Shown here piece by piece: positions 29,757 through 41,196 of a stretch of 64,000 bases of DNA. The translations under genes and the position numbers were made by a program. Source of the stretch: Aureimonas sp. SA4125 (lineage in GTDB: Bacteria; Pseudomonadota; Alphaproteobacteria; Rhizobiales; Rhizobiaceae); NCBI RefSeq assembly GCF_019973775.1, contig NZ_AP025032.1, positions 4,582,501 to 4,646,500 on the forward strand, given 5' to 3'. Positions within the stretch are counted from its first letter, which is position 1; every line of letters starts with the position of its first letter. Under the pieces are notes generated by a model that had not been told where the DNA came from, did no database searches, and saw nothing but the letters and a program-made list of their open reading frames with translations.

Positions 29757-29861
29757 AGTCTCGGGCGATTTATCGAGATCGCCCTATAATCTAGGTCTTT
29801 GCTTGCCGCGCCGGATGCTGCGAAAAACCGGATTCCGCTTTTTCGCCCGGCGCTTTAGGCG
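29754..29861. repeat. Dispersed rhizobial-type intergenic repeat, copy 2
   Basis: Second copy of the element at 3105-3214, starting at the gdhB stop codon. It has GGGCGATTT at the left, TTGCCGCGCCGGAT in the middle and TTTTTCGCCCGGCGCTTTAG at the right. It has diverged more than copy 1 in the palindrome centre (CCGGATTCCGC instead of CCGGTTCCCAC). Confidence 0.7.
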
Positions 29862-29888
29862 CGTCGGGGATGGGTATTGTCCACCGTG

Positions 29889-30030
29889 GGCCCCCTCATC
29901 CAGCCCTTCGGGCCACCTTCTCCCCGATGGGAAGAAGAACAGGCGTCGAGGCCCTGACAGAACTTGGTGCCATTCCTCGCCCCGCAGGGGAGAGGGTGGC
30001 CGGCGCAAAGCGCAGGACGGAAGAGGGGCG
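29889..30030. repeat. Imperfect palindromic intergenic element
   Basis: About 140 bp. The left arm CCCTCATCCAGCCCTTCGGG-CCACCTTCTCCCC can pair imperfectly with the right arm GGGGAGAGGGTGGCCGGCG ... GGAAGAGGGG. The motif CCCTTCGGGCCACCTTCTCC is a familiar interspersed repeat of Rhizobiales genomes (RIME-like). It lies directly after the first repeat, downstream of gdhB, and may fold in the 3' end of the mRNA. Confidence 0.6.
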
Positions 30031-30101
30031 GCGCAGACTTTGGCTTTACTGGTCGCACGCCTTCCTCAGGCTGGAAGCCGTCGGCCTCTCAGCCCCCATC
30101 C

Positions 30102-30236
30102 TCACTTCTTCTTGTCGGCGCCCGTCGTCTGGGCTGCTGCGAACTTGCCTGGGACGGTCGAGGGAACCGCGGCCTTGGCCTTGTCGGCCTTGGGTTTGCG
30201 GGTTTCCTTGTTGCTGCGCATCTGACCTTTGGCCAT
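30102..30236 (-). CDS. Small lysine-rich protein
   Basis: 44-aa basic protein, MAKGQMRSNKETRKPKADKA at the start and ending DKKK. GAGG lies upstream of the ATG. Small ORFs beginning MAKGQMRSNRE are a recurrent hypothetical protein in Rhizobiales, as far as I recall. The abundance of Lys/Arg and lack of hydrophobic core suggest an unfolded, nucleic-acid-associated peptide, but that is inference. Divergent from the MFS gene; 189 bp between them. Confidence 0.7.
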   Translation of the reverse strand: MAKGQMRSNKETRKPKADKAKAAVPSTVPGKFAAAQTTGADKKK

Positions 30237-30424
30237 GGTCTTTTTCCTCACTGGGTTGAAGGTGGGCGAACCTAGCATGGGCCGAAGCGGCGAGGCAGGG
30301 GGATTCGGCGGTTGCCAGCCCGGTCGGTGGCGCGGCGTTCGCGCACTGGCATCTTGTCCGCCCGCGCGTCACAGTGGCACTTGCCCCGGCCCGTGGCCGG
30401 CCCTGCCCGAGCCCCGGAAGACCC

Positions 30425-31837
30425 ATGCCGACAGTTGACACGCCGCCTTTCGCCCACCCGCTCCGGCAGAAGGCGGTCTGGGGCTGGATGGCCTTCGATT
30501 TCGCCGCCCAGCCCTTCTTCACCGTGATCATCACCTTCGTCTTCGGGCCCTATCTGGTGTCGCAGATGGCGACCGACCCGGCCACGGGCCAGACCGCCTG
30601 GGGGCTGGCCGCCGCCGCCGCCTCAATCACGGTTGCCCTGTTCTCGCCCTTCCTCGGCGCCGTCGCCGATCGCACCGGCCCGCGCAAACCCTGGATCGCC
30701 TGTTTCGCCGCGGTGAAGATCTTGGCGCTCTGCGCGCTCTGGACGGCAGCACCCGGCACCAGCCTGTTCGCCGCCCTGGCGCTTCTGGTGCTGGCGCAGG
30801 TCGCGGCGGAATTCTCGATCGTCTTCAACGACGCGATGATCCCGCGTCTTGTCCGGCCCGCCAATATCGGGCGCGTGTCGAACCTTGCCTGGGGTCTAGG
30901 CTATCTCGGCGGGATGATCTTTCTCGGCCTGACGCTGGCCTTCATCGCCGGGAGCCCGGACACCGGGAAGACGCTGGCCGGCCTGCCGCCGCTGTTCGGG
31001 CTCGACCCGGCGGCGGGCGAGGGAGCGCGGGCGACGGCGCCGATGGCGGGACTCTGGTACCTCGTCTTCGTCCTGCCGATGTTCCTGTTCACGCCCGATG
31101 TCGCCGTGCGCGAGCCGATCGGACGGGCGGTGCGCGACGCGCTCGGCGATCTCGCCGGCACGGTCAGGGAGGCCCGCACGCGCCGACCGCTGTTCCGCTT
31201 CCTGCTCGCCCGGATGGCCTACCAGGACGGCGTCAACGCGCTGCTGGTTCTGGGCGGCGCGTTTGCGGCGGGCATGTTCGGCTGGTCGGTGACCGAGTCC
31301 GGCCTTTTCGGCATTCTGCTCACCGTCACGGCGATTCTCGGCTGCGCCGCCGCAGGGCTGCTCGAGTCGCGGCTGGGTTCCAAGCGCGTGGTGATCGCCT
31401 CGATCCTCTGCCTGATGCTGGCGACGCTGGGCATCGTCTCGACCGCGACGGACTCGACCCTGTTCGGGATGCTGGCCTGGCCGGCCGTGACCGCGGACGA
31501 CCGTCTGTTCGCAACGCCGGCCGAGCGGGCCTATCTCGGCTGGGGACTTCTCATCGGCCTCGCCTTCGGCCCGATCCAGGCCTCGTCGCGGGCCTGGCTC
31601 GCGCAATCGGTCAGTGCCGACGAGGCAGGCCGCTATTTCGGCCTCTACTCGCTGACCGGCCGGGCGACGTCCTTCCTCGCCACGCTGTCGGTCGCGGCGC
31701 TGACCTTCCTGGCGGCGCAATGGACCAGCCCCGAACTGGCGACGCGGATCGGCATGTCGGCGATCCTCGCCTTCTTCCTCGTCGGGCTCGTCTTGTTGTG
31801 GGGCACACCCGCACCAGCGCGCGAAACCCTCCGCTGA
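30425..31837 (+). CDS. MFS transporter, UMF1/Atg22-like family
   Basis: 470-aa integral membrane protein with about 12 hydrophobic helices. The N-terminal AVWGWMAFDFAAQPFFTVIITFVF and PFLGAVADRTGPRKPWI (the MFS loop 2-3 motif) and the later FGPIQASSRAWLAQ are typical of the UMF1 (Atg22-like) subfamily. These may export amino acids or other small molecules; substrate not inferable. The ATG at 30425 matches the family's N-terminus. Followed by a tandem repeat in a convergent gap. Confidence 0.88.
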   Translation: MPTVDTPPFAHPLRQKAVWGWMAFDFAAQPFFTVIITFVFGPYLVSQMATDPATGQTAWGLAAAAASITVALFSPFLGAVADRTGPRKPWIACFAAVKILALCALWTAAPGTSLFAALALLVLAQVAAEFSIVFNDAMIPRLVRPANIGRVSNLAWGLGYLGGMIFLGLTLAFIAGSPDTGKTLAGLPPLFGLDPAAGEGARATAPMAGLWYLVFVLPMFLFTPDVAVREPIGRAVRDALGDLAGTVREARTRRPLFRFLLARMAYQDGVNALLVLGGAFAAGMFGWSVTESGLFGILLTVTAILGCAAAGLLESRLGSKRVVIASILCLMLATLGIVSTATDSTLFGMLAWPAVTADDRLFATPAERAYLGWGLLIGLAFGPIQASSRAWLAQSVSADEAGRYFGLYSLTGRATSFLATLSVAALTFLAAQWTSPELATRIGMSAILAFFLVGLVLLWGTPAPARETLR

Positions 31838-31863
31838 CCCAGCGGCCGATCCCGCGGCCCGGC

Positions 31864-31945
31864 CAGATTTCCAGGAGGCCCAGTTTTCGAAGAGGCCAGT
31901 TTTCGAAGAGGCCCGGTTTTTAAAGGGCTCGGTTTTCTAAGAAGC
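31864..31945. repeat. Five degenerate tandem copies of a 16-bp unit
   Basis: Units of CAGTTTTCGAAGAGGC: degenerate at 31864-31879, two exact copies at 31881-31896 and 31897-31912, then two diverged copies at 31914-31929 and 31930-31945. The last overlaps the stop region of the adjacent minus-strand gene. Located in the convergent gap after the MFS gene. Confidence 0.8.
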
Positions 31946-32266
31946 AGTGTCGACAGGGATGGTGAAACTCACCTTTTCGTGGCGGATCATCGCCTCGGTA
32001 TAATCGTTTCCGGCCGGGCTTTCCCGGTAGGCGACCTCGACCGCCGTGATGACCTCCAACACAGGGCCGGCCGGCGGCGTCGCCCTGATCTCCAGAATTT
32101 TGATCTGCGGATTGATCCCTTGGGGGACGGCCGCGACGAGGTCGATCGTCCAGCCCGACGTTGGTGCCTCGCAGGTGCCCTTGACGATGAAGCTGGGCGT
32201 CGCCCCGGGGCCCGGCATGGCGTCGATCCAGGCCGAAAAGGTTTCCTTCTGCACGACGATGGCCAT
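31937..32266 (-). CDS. Hypothetical protein, 109 aa
   Basis: 109-aa protein starting MAIVVQKETFSAWIDAMPGP after a strong GGGAGG. No signal peptide or membrane segment. Alternating hydrophobic pattern (e.g. GTCEAPTSGWTIDLVAAVPQ, LEVITAVEVAYRES) suggests a small beta-sandwich. Two Cys-poor halves, no catalytic motif recognised. Its 3' end runs into the tandem repeat. The 252-bp gap to purH (32267-32518) holds nothing recognisable. Function unknown. Confidence 0.6.
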   Translation of the reverse strand: MAIVVQKETFSAWIDAMPGPGATPSFIVKGTCEAPTSGWTIDLVAAVPQGINPQIKILEIRATPPAGPVLEVITAVEVAYRESPAGNDYTEAMIRHEKVSFTIPVDTAS

Positions 32267-32518
32267 GGCTTGCCTCCCCCTTTCGACAATCGAACCGATC
32301 AACCCCTGCGAGCAGTACAGCGCAAGATGCTGAGATCGGCAAGTGGGTGGCAGCGGCCATGTCGCCCGACACCGGCCGCGGCGCGTCTCAACGCCCCCGC
32401 GGCCAATTCAGCGGCCCACATCTCTGCCCGTGAGCGCCACGCCCCGGGAAGAGGAAGGCGATACCTTGGGAAGACCACAAGCGGTGACCGCGCAGGCGAC
32501 CGCCGCGGAGACCCCCCG

Positions 32519-34183
<1,665 letters not shown>

Positions 34184-34629
34184 GGGAAATCCTCTGGAAA
34201 ATTGCGAAAGTCCGCTGTTTCCGGGGTGATACCGTGCCGGGCCGGAGGGAGCAATGTCGGGCCTTGGCCGCCTACGGCCTGATTCGTCGGCAATTCCGGA
34301 AGAGGCGGCCGCAAGGCCGGACGCGCCGAAGGCGCGGAGCTGTCCAGTTACGTCCGGGTCGAGCGGAAGCGCGGATACCTCTTTGGACCCAATGGGACCC
34401 TCATCCCGCTGCCTGTCCAGCGGATTGATGAGTAACAGAACTGCCCGGATGGATGGGTTACACCTCTTCGGTTTTGGAAGGGTCCCTCTCTGCGTCGGCT
34501 GGGGGTTTCGGTCGTATCGGGCGGCGGAGTTTTCGGTGGGTCTGATCGATGATGCCGAGCGGCAGGCCGATGAGGGGGCAACCGGCGGCAGGCCTGCGAT
34601 GCCGTGGAAACAGCGCGCCGGCCAATCCC
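34184..34629. other. Gene-poor gap upstream of purH
   Basis: 446 bp between purH and a small lipoprotein gene. Both strands contain short ORFs but none with a ribosome binding site plus protein-like composition. No riboswitch or clear terminator was recognised. It should hold the purH promoter. Confidence 0.4.
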
Positions 34630-34785
34630 CTACTGCCCCGTCGCGGAATCCGCCGCGCCGCGCAAGGCCGCGCTCTTTTTCCCGAGATCGTCGAACGTGT
34701 TCGGCACGACGCCCACCGCGCGCGTCATGCCGCCGCAGCCGGCGAGAACGAGAAGCGCCACCGTCAATGCCATCAGCTGTTTCAT
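34630..34785 (-). CDS. Small lipoprotein
   Basis: 51-aa ORF starting [20 protein letters not shown]: a short signal peptide with lipobox LAGC and lipidated Cys at residue 17, then a 34-residue polar tail. GAGGG precedes the ATG at 34785 by 6 bp (an ATG at 34791 is too close). The size recalls entericidin-type lipoproteins, but the tail has no clear match. Possibly cotranscribed with the heparinase-like gene upstream (58 bp away). Function unknown. Confidence 0.62.
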   Translation of the reverse strand: MKQLMALTVALLVLAGCGGMTRAVGVVPNTFDDLGKKSAALRGAADSATGQ

Positions 34786-34843
34786 GCCCATCCCTCTTCC
34801 GCTGGCATCGGCATGCCGGCGAAACATGGCAGAGATCCGGCTG

Positions 34844-36535
34844 TCAGCGGCGCTTGACGAAGCGCCAGGCGACGGCGTCCTGGTCCCGCGGGTCGAAGGC
34901 GACGACGATCTGCAGCGTCGGCCGCGCCCCGGAATTGTCGGCAAAGAAGATGGAATCCTCGATCTCGACCGGGAGGTTGGCAGAGAAATGCCATTCCTCG
35001 CGGCCGGCGGCGAGCGTCACGCCCTCGACCGTCCGAATCGCCGCAACGCCGGGATGAAGGTGGAAGCGCAGGGCCGCCGGCGTGCGGTCGGGCAGGCGGA
35101 CGGGGCGCCGGCCGGCCGGAAACAGGCGGTCTGCGCCTTCGATCAGGCCACCGTCGCGGGCAAGGAAGAGCGTTCGCTCGTGCGCGAGGCCGAAGCGGGC
35201 GGCATAGCCGTCATGGGCGGCGGTGAAGCGCTGACCGGCGTCGCTGTCGTCGCGGCTGACCGGCACGCGCGTCGGTCCGCCGATCAGCGGTGCGCCGAGA
35301 AAGCGCTCGACGAGGCCCTGGCTGGAAAAGCGGGCGGAGGAATGGTCGGCGACCGTCAGGGTCGAATGCGCAGCGGTGGTCCGGGCAAGACGCCGCCAGT
35401 CGGAATCGGCCCGCGCCGGCGCGCCGCAGTTGACGACGAAGCGATGGGCGCCGCTGGAAAATTCGAAGGCGAGCGTGCCGGCATGCGCCTCGCCCGAGAC
35501 GGCGGAGGGCGGCGGCAGGCCGGTATCGGCGATCACCACGGTGCCGCCCGCGGCAAGCCGCTGATAGCCGGAAGGGCGGGCATGGCTGATCGGATCACCG
35601 AGCGTTTCGTCGTGGCGCAAGAGCGCCGTCAGGAGATGCGCCTCCGAAACCCCGGCGCCGTTGAACAGCGCCAGCGCGCCGTCGCCATGGCGGAAGAAGC
35701 GCAGCGCCGGCAGCATCCGGTCGATCGCCTTGATCAGGCCTTTCGGCACCGGCTGGTTCTGCTCGGCGAAGGTCTGGCGCAACGGCAGGAGGTCGGCGAG
35801 GATCACGAGATTGGCGGCCGGATTGCGCGAGATATGGACGCCGTCGACAAAGATCTGCCGGTCGAGTTCGTCGGAGAGGTGCCGGGCGGCGCTGCGCATG
35901 TGGCCAACGCCGGTCGGCAGGCACAGCGACAGGAAGGCGAGCGCGATCCGGGCCCGCAGGCGTGGGAGGCCGTCCGGCGCCTCGGGCGCGACCGAGCGCA
36001 GAATCCGCGTCTCGCGGGCAAGACTGCGCAGGAATTTCCGGTAGAAGCCGAGATCCGCATCGGCGAGGATGAGGTTGGCATGGGTCAGCCAGGCGATGGC
36101 GCGCCGGGCGGCCACGTCGACGTCATGGGTGCGCGGCGTGATCGTCGAGCCCGACAGGCGCTGCCAGTCGGTGAACAGCGCCCGCGCATTGGCCGAAGCC
36201 AGGGCATCGCCGGCCTCGCTGAGATGGCGCAACCATTCGAACGACTGCAGTTCGGCGTTCCAGCCCGGCGAGGGCGGGACCGCCTGGAAGGGGGACTGAC
36301 CCGAGGTGTCGACGAGACGGCCGGAAAAGTAGAATATGCCGGCATAGAGATCGGCGGCGATCAGCGGATCGCCCCGGCGCAGTTCGGTCGGCGTCACCAG
36401 CAGGCGATCGGGCGCGCCGCCGGCAAAACGCCAGCGATGCAGGGGCCCGATGCGAAGACGCCGGCGCACACGGCGCCAGGCCTCCTTCAGCATCAACGCC
36501 GCAAGTTGCGGTTCTTCGGCCAATTCCGCTGCCAC
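34844..36535 (-). CDS. Heparinase II/III family protein
   Basis: About 563 aa from a GTG at 36535 (an ATG at 36493 is an alternative; the frame extends to 36628). The N-terminal alpha/alpha-toroid region has IAADLYAGIFYFSGRLVDT and WLRHLSEAGD. The C-terminal heparinase II/III domain includes HAGTLAFEFSSGAHRFVVNC and HSTLTVADHSSARF. In Rhizobiales this gene sits between rsmB and purH, as here. Real substrate unknown; no signal peptide is evident, so a polysaccharide lyase role in the periplasm is doubtful. Confidence 0.87.
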   Translation of the reverse strand: MAAELAEEPQLAALMLKEAWRRVRRRLRIGPLHRWRFAGGAPDRLLVTPTELRRGDPLIAADLYAGIFYFSGRLVDTSGQSPFQAVPPSPGWNAELQSFEWLRHLSEAGDALASANARALFTDWQRLSGSTITPRTHDVDVAARRAIAWLTHANLILADADLGFYRKFLRSLARETRILRSVAPEAPDGLPRLRARIALAFLSLCLPTGVGHMRSAARHLSDELDRQIFVDGVHISRNPAANLVILADLLPLRQTFAEQNQPVPKGLIKAIDRMLPALRFFRHGDGALALFNGAGVSEAHLLTALLRHDETLGDPISHARPSGYQRLAAGGTVVIADTGLPPPSAVSGEAHAGTLAFEFSSGAHRFVVNCGAPARADSDWRRLARTTAAHSTLTVADHSSARFSSQGLVERFLGAPLIGGPTRVPVSRDDSDAGQRFTAAHDGYAARFGLAHERTLFLARDGGLIEGADRLFPAGRRPVRLPDRTPAALRFHLHPGVAAIRTVEGVTLAAGREEWHFSANLPVEIEDSIFFADNSGARPTLQIVVAFDPRDQDAVAWRFVKRR

Positions 36536-36831
36536 TCCAGGTCCGCTCCGCACAGGTCGATAAGGGCCCGTTCGACCTCGCAGGGACGGCTGGGCACAGG
36601 CGGACACACACAGGGCCGCCCGAATCATTTTCTGCCATTAAGGTAAATGCATTGCTAATACGGCACTGTAGCACGCTCACTGAGCGATTTTTGCAGGCGT
36701 TCGGGTTGGATGGGCGTCTGGTTCGGCCGGCCCCTGGGCCGGGCGCCGCTGTCTCGTGATTCAGCGGGCGCGGACCTTCGGCGGGGGCAGCTCCCGCCGA
36801 AAAAGCACGGCGGCGGCGAGGCGCCAGATCC

Positions 36832-38292
36832 CTAAAGCTTGCGCAGCCGAGCGGCGAAGAAGCCGTCGAGGCCGGCAAGGCGCGGATCCTCCGCCGGCAG
36901 CAGGTCGGGCGCCGTGCGCAACATCCCCTTGGCGTCGATGGCCGCCTCCAGACCCGGCAGTTCCTCCGGCCTGATCGGGTCCACCCCGAAATCGGCGTGC
37001 ACGGCCAGGAATTCGGCGACGACAATCTCGCCCTCCCGGGGATCGAGCGAGCAGTTGGAGAAGACGAGGATCCCGCCCGCCCGCACCAGCCGCGCCGCTT
37101 CCCCGAGGAGCCGGGCCTGAACCTCGGCGAGCTTTTCCACCTCGGCATCGTCCTTGGTATAGGCAACGTCGGGATGGCGCCGGACGGTGCCGGTCGAGGA
37201 GCACGGCGAATCGAGGAGCACGGCGTCGAAGGGCGTCTCCGGCACGTAGCGGGCAAGGTCCGTCACGACAGTCTCGACATCCAGCTGCAGCCGGCCGAGG
37301 TTTTCCTGCAGCCGCTTCATCCGGTTGGCATTGATGTCGAGCGCGGTCACCCTGGCGCCCGCAGAGGCAAGCTGCGCCGTCTTGCCGCCGGGGGCGGCGC
37401 AGAGGTCGGCGACCCTCAGCCCCGCGACATCGCCGAAGAGCCTCGCCGGCAGCGCGGCAGCAGCGTCCTGCACCCACCAGGCGCCCTCGGCAAATCCCGG
37501 CAGCGCCGTCACCGGTCCGTCGAAGGCGCCGAGCCGCACCGTTCCCGTCGGCAGCATCACGCCGCCGAGCTTTTCGGCCCAGCCGGCGGCATCGCTCTTC
37601 ACCGTGATATCGAGCGGGGCGGGCGTCAGGTGCGCGGCGGCGATCGCCAGAGCACGCTCCTTGCCATAGGCGCCGACAAGCTTCTGCATCAGCCATTCCG
37701 GCACGTTCTCCCCGGGCTTGGAGACGAGCTTCAGGCTTTCCTTCTCGCGCGAAAGGCGCCGCAGCACGGCGTTGACCATCCCGCCGAAACGCTGGCTGCG
37801 CGAATCGACGGCACAGGCGGCGACGGCAAGGTCGACGGCCGCCGAATCCGGCACGTCGAGATAGAGCACCTGCGCCGCGCCGACGTGCAGGATGTGCCGC
37901 AGCGCCACTGCGTTCGGCGGCAGCGGCCGGTCGAGGCAGCGGTCGATCGCGCGCTCGATCGTGCCGCGAAAGCGCAGAGCCGTCAGGATGATCGCCTTGA
38001 CGAGACCCTGGTCGCGGCCCTCGAGCGCACGGAAGCCGGGATGGCCGTTGCCGCCGTCGAGAAGGCCGTCGGCGGACGTCTTGGCGTCGACGATCGCCGA
38101 CAAGAGTTTTGCCGCGACGAGACGGGCACCGAGGCCGGGCCGGTCGCCGGCGGAATAGCCGTCCTGGACATAGGTGTCATGCGCAGCCGGCCGGGCGGCG
38201 GGCGCCTTGCCCGGCAGCGGCTTCTTGCGGGGTGCCGAACGCGTGGCGTCGAAATTGCCGCCGCGGCGCGGTGTGTCGGCGCTCAACCCCAC
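36832..38292 (-). CDS. rsmB: 16S rRNA (cytosine-C5)-methyltransferase RsmB
   Basis: 486-aa RsmB/NOP family enzyme. An N-terminal NusB-like domain (about 50-190) includes [23 protein letters not shown]. The SAM-binding methyltransferase domain has [13 protein letters not shown], the [15 protein letters not shown] motif IV cysteine, and catalytic Cys in [13 protein letters not shown]. It methylates C967 of 16S rRNA. It starts with GTG at 38292, 10 bp inside the end of htpX, so translation is coupled. Confidence 0.94.
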   Translation of the reverse strand: MGLSADTPRRGGNFDATRSAPRKKPLPGKAPAARPAAHDTYVQDGYSAGDRPGLGARLVAAKLLSAIVDAKTSADGLLDGGNGHPGFRALEGRDQGLVKAIILTALRFRGTIERAIDRCLDRPLPPNAVALRHILHVGAAQVLYLDVPDSAAVDLAVAACAVDSRSQRFGGMVNAVLRRLSREKESLKLVSKPGENVPEWLMQKLVGAYGKERALAIAAAHLTPAPLDITVKSDAAGWAEKLGGVMLPTGTVRLGAFDGPVTALPGFAEGAWWVQDAAAALPARLFGDVAGLRVADLCAAPGGKTAQLASAGARVTALDINANRMKRLQENLGRLQLDVETVVTDLARYVPETPFDAVLLDSPCSSTGTVRRHPDVAYTKDDAEVEKLAEVQARLLGEAARLVRAGGILVFSNCSLDPREGEIVVAEFLAVHADFGVDPIRPEELPGLEAAIDAKGMLRTAPDLLPAEDPRLAGLDGFFAARLRKL

Positions 38293-39308
38293 GGTCCCTT
38301 GCCGGTCGCGGAAGGCGGCCGCCGATCGGCACCGCGCGACCAGGGTCCGGCGGGCCCTGCATCGCCACCCGTACCGCGCCCGGCATCGCCCCCGGCGCCG
38401 CTATTGACGCGGGCCTGCCGAAGGCCCGGCGCGGCGGAGCGGCCGGCGATCGGTGCGCCGGGGCGGCCGATATCGGTCATCGCCCGCAAGGCCTCGATGC
38501 GGTTGGCGGTATCGGGATGGGTGGAGAACAGGCTGTCCATGCGTTGGCCATTCAAGGGGTTGATGATGAACATGTGGGCCATCGCAGGATTGCGCTCGGC
38601 ATTTTCGTTCACCGTGAGGTGGGCAGCGCCGGCGATCTTGGCCAGCGCCGAGGCAAGCGACAGCGGCGCGCCGGAAATTTCCGCGCCGCGCCGGTCGGCG
38701 GCGTATTCGCGGGTGCGCGAGATCGCCATCTGCACCAGCATGGCGGCAAAGGGTGCCACGACCATCGCGACGATCACGCCGACAAAGCCCATCGGGTTGT
38801 TGTTGTCGCGGTTGCCGCCGAAGAAGAAGGCGAAATTGCCGAGCATGGAGATCGCGCCGGCGAGCGTCGCCGTCACCGTCATGATCAGCGTGTCGCGGTT
38901 TTCGACATGGGCGAGCTCGTGCGCCATCACGCCCGCGACCTCGTCGGCCGACAGCCGCGAGAGAAGTCCGGTGGTCGCGGCAACGGCGGCATTTTGAGGG
39001 TTTCGGCCGGTGGCAAAGGCGTTCGGCTGGTCTTCCTGGATCAGGTAGACGCGCGGCATCGGCAGGCCGGCATTCTGGGCGAGGCGTTCGACGAGCGCGT
39101 AGAACTCCGGCGCGGTGCGGGCGTCGACCTCCTGCGCATTGTTCATCCGCAGGACGAGCTTGTCGGCATTCCAGTAGGAATAGACGTTCATGCCGAGCGC
39201 CACGACGAGCGCGATCATCATGCCGGCGCGGCCCCCGATAAGCAGGCCGATGCCCATGAACAGGGCGGTCATGAAGGCGATCAGCATCGCCGTCTTCATC
39301 ATGTTCAC
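38283..39308 (-). CDS. htpX: Membrane zinc metalloprotease HtpX
   Basis: 341-aa M48-family protease for membrane-protein quality control. Two N-terminal transmembrane helices (about 5-42), zinc site His130-Glu131-x2-His134 in [11 protein letters not shown], two further hydrophobic segments (about 142-160 and 175-195) and a third zinc ligand region in [14 protein letters not shown]. The last 45 residues form a Gly/Arg/Pro-rich tail longer than in many homologues. Divergent from the SDHAF4-like gene, sharing a 225-bp promoter region. Confidence 0.95.
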   Translation of the reverse strand: MNMMKTAMLIAFMTALFMGIGLLIGGRAGMMIALVVALGMNVYSYWNADKLVLRMNNAQEVDARTAPEFYALVERLAQNAGLPMPRVYLIQEDQPNAFATGRNPQNAAVAATTGLLSRLSADEVAGVMAHELAHVENRDTLIMTVTATLAGAISMLGNFAFFFGGNRDNNNPMGFVGVIVAMVVAPFAAMLVQMAISRTREYAADRRGAEISGAPLSLASALAKIAGAAHLTVNENAERNPAMAHMFIINPLNGQRMDSLFSTHPDTANRIEALRAMTDIGRPGAPIAGRSAAPGLRQARVNSGAGGDAGRGTGGDAGPAGPWSRGADRRPPSATGKGPWG

Positions 39309-39533
39309 GAGACCCTCCTTGCTGGCACCGATCGGCCGCGATATCCGCGCCCGGACCCTTGGACGCCATCAAAAACTGGGGATCGTCGCTCCCGCGTTCA
39401 AGCTGGGAGACGCCGGCCGCTTCGCCGCCGAAGCGCTACACATCGCGCCGGGGATCGCTACATACGGGCTCTAACACAGGATCGGCGTGGCGGCGACCGC
39501 TGCCATCTGCCGAAATCCCGGAGCCACAACTTC

Positions 39534-39734
39534 ATGAACGATCCGATCCCGATGGACGAGACCCCTGCGCAGGACACCCTCTCGCCCGCCGCAAGGCGCG
39601 CTCTGGCAGAAGCCGCCGAACGTCGGCGGCTTCGCGAGGAAACCGTCCTGCCGCCGGAAAAGGGAGGCCGCGAGGGTCCGGACCCCGTTCGCTACGGCGA
39701 CTGGGAGCGCAACGGCATCATCTCGGATTTCTAG
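39534..39734 (+). CDS. DUF1674 protein (SDHAF4 homologue)
   Basis: 66-aa protein, nearly all of which is a disordered, charged N-terminal half plus the conserved C-terminus KGGREGPDPVRYGDWERNG. This is the signature of the DUF1674/SDHAF4 family; the eukaryotic member helps assemble flavinylated succinate dehydrogenase. The role in bacteria is inferred from homology. Its length and position beside htpX are usual for Rhizobiales. Confidence 0.9.
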   Translation: MNDPIPMDETPAQDTLSPAARRALAEAAERRRLREETVLPPEKGGREGPDPVRYGDWERNGIISDF

Positions 39735-39922
39735 GAAGGGTTGTAGGATTTTCACCCTACGGCCATACCGCCCGCCCTATCTTCCATCAACGCCCCGTCG
39801 ATCATCCGCTTGATGCGACAGGATCGATTGTCTCGTCCGATTGCGCCTGGCGTGAGATTGCAATCTGAGGCGGAGGGCAGTATAGGATTATTGTCCTTAC
39901 ACTGGAACTTACCTGACCTGCC

Positions 39923-40426
39923 ATGCCCCAGTCTTCTCTTTTCGGCTATCGCCTCGTCCTGCTCCTCGTCGGTGCAAGCTTTCCCGCCGCCTCGACCTTG
40001 GCCGCAGAACCACGCATTGCCGGGCCGGTCGCAGCCGATATCGTCAAGGTCCGGGATGGCGATACGGTCGAGGTCGAGGCGCATATCTGGCCGCAGCAGG
40101 TGGTGCGGGTCGCGGTACGGCTTCGTGGCATCGACGCACCGGAGCTGAAGGCGCGTTGCGACGCAGAGAAGACCGCGGCGATCGCGGCGAGGACCCGTCT
40201 GACGGCGCTGCTGGCTCCCGGCGGCGTGACGCTCTCGAACATTTCCGGCGACAAATATTTCGGCCGGGTGCTGGCCGAGCTCAACACCGCAGATGGCACC
40301 GATGTCGGTCGCGCTCTCCTGCGCGAGGGGCTCGTCGTCGCCTATGGCGGCAAGACGCGGCGCGACTGGTGCAAGACACGCCCAACTCCCCATTCGGCCG
40401 GAGCCGCGACGGGTCACGCCGGATAG
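39923..40426 (+). CDS. Thermonuclease-like (SNase) protein
   Basis: 167-aa protein with a signal peptide (about residues 1-28, ending TLAAEP). It is a staphylococcal-nuclease OB-fold domain: VKVRDGDTVEVEA, VRLRGIDAPELKARCDAEK, DKYFGRVLAEL and GLVVAYGGKTRRDWC. The DGDT, RGIDAPE and GR-V segments match active-site positions of the SNase family. Probably a secreted Ca-dependent nuclease. Convergent with the CMD-family gene; 133 bp of noncoding DNA between them. Confidence 0.85.
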   Translation: MPQSSLFGYRLVLLLVGASFPAASTLAAEPRIAGPVAADIVKVRDGDTVEVEAHIWPQQVVRVAVRLRGIDAPELKARCDAEKTAAIAARTRLTALLAPGGVTLSNISGDKYFGRVLAELNTADGTDVGRALLREGLVVAYGGKTRRDWCKTRPTPHSAGAATGHAG

Positions 40427-40559
40427 ACGGGCGGGGCAGAGAGAGCGCCGCGACAGGCGCACAGCCCTCGTTCGCGGGGAAAAGCAGCGGCACGCCGCCG
40501 CCCGGATACGCTCGCTCGCCCACGACAGCCTGCTGCCGGAAACCAGCGGGTGCGGGCCT

Positions 40560-41129
40560 TCAGTCCTCCTCGTCCGGGACCGGGACGTCGAAACCATTCA
40601 GTGTCACCGATACCAGGCAGTAGAGCCCGACGAGCGTGATCAACTCGTAGGTGCCCTTCGCCCCGAAAGCCTTGATCGACGCCTCATGCAGATCGTCCGG
40701 CAGGCTGCCACCCCCGAGCAGCGCGAAGGTGACGTCGTGCGCGGTCTCCTCGTCGGGCGTCAGATCGTCCGGCTTTTCGCCGGCCAGCAGCGCCTGGATC
40801 CGTGCCTGGCCAAGGCCGTCGCTCTCGGCAATCGCGACATGGGCGTAGATCTCGTAGGCCGCGTCGAAATCGACGCCGACGACGAGGATGGCGATCTGCC
40901 GGATGTTGTCCGGAAGGACCGAATGCAGCGACATTGCTTTCGTCAGTTCCCAGACCGCCCCGCCGATCTTCGGTTCGTGCAGCCAGGGATTCCACGGACC
41001 GAGAAGGGCGCCATTCCTGTCCACCGTCTTGAAGGCGTCGAATTGCTCCGAAATTCCAGCCTTCATGTCGGCATAAAGAGGCTTCTGCGCCTCGGTCAGA
41101 GCGTCGGGAGCGATGAGGGGAAGGCGCAT
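40560..41129 (-). CDS. Carboxymuconolactone decarboxylase-family protein
   Basis: 189-aa all-helical CMD/AhpD-like protein. The central block NIRQIAILVVGVDFDAAYEIYAHVAIAE corresponds to the CMD motif in which AhpD-type enzymes carry Cys-x2-Cys-x3-His; here Tyr-x2-Tyr-Ala-His replaces the cysteines, so the peroxidase function is not expected. LITLVGLYCLVSVTLNGF is the conserved C-terminal helix. Enzyme activity and substrate unknown. The ATG at 41129 starts with MRLPLIAPDALTEAQKPLYA. Confidence 0.85.
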   Translation of the reverse strand: MRLPLIAPDALTEAQKPLYADMKAGISEQFDAFKTVDRNGALLGPWNPWLHEPKIGGAVWELTKAMSLHSVLPDNIRQIAILVVGVDFDAAYEIYAHVAIAESDGLGQARIQALLAGEKPDDLTPDEETAHDVTFALLGGGSLPDDLHEASIKAFGAKGTYELITLVGLYCLVSVTLNGFDVPVPDEED

Positions 41130-41196
41130 GATCAGAACTTTCTCCGGGGGGCGTCGCACCGACGATGCCGCATGAGGACGACATCGGCACGACGGC

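Noticed and set aside
34348..34581. Minus-strand ORF in the gap upstream of purH
   Set aside because: Arg/Pro-rich composition, no ribosome binding site and no domain; looks like a chance frame.
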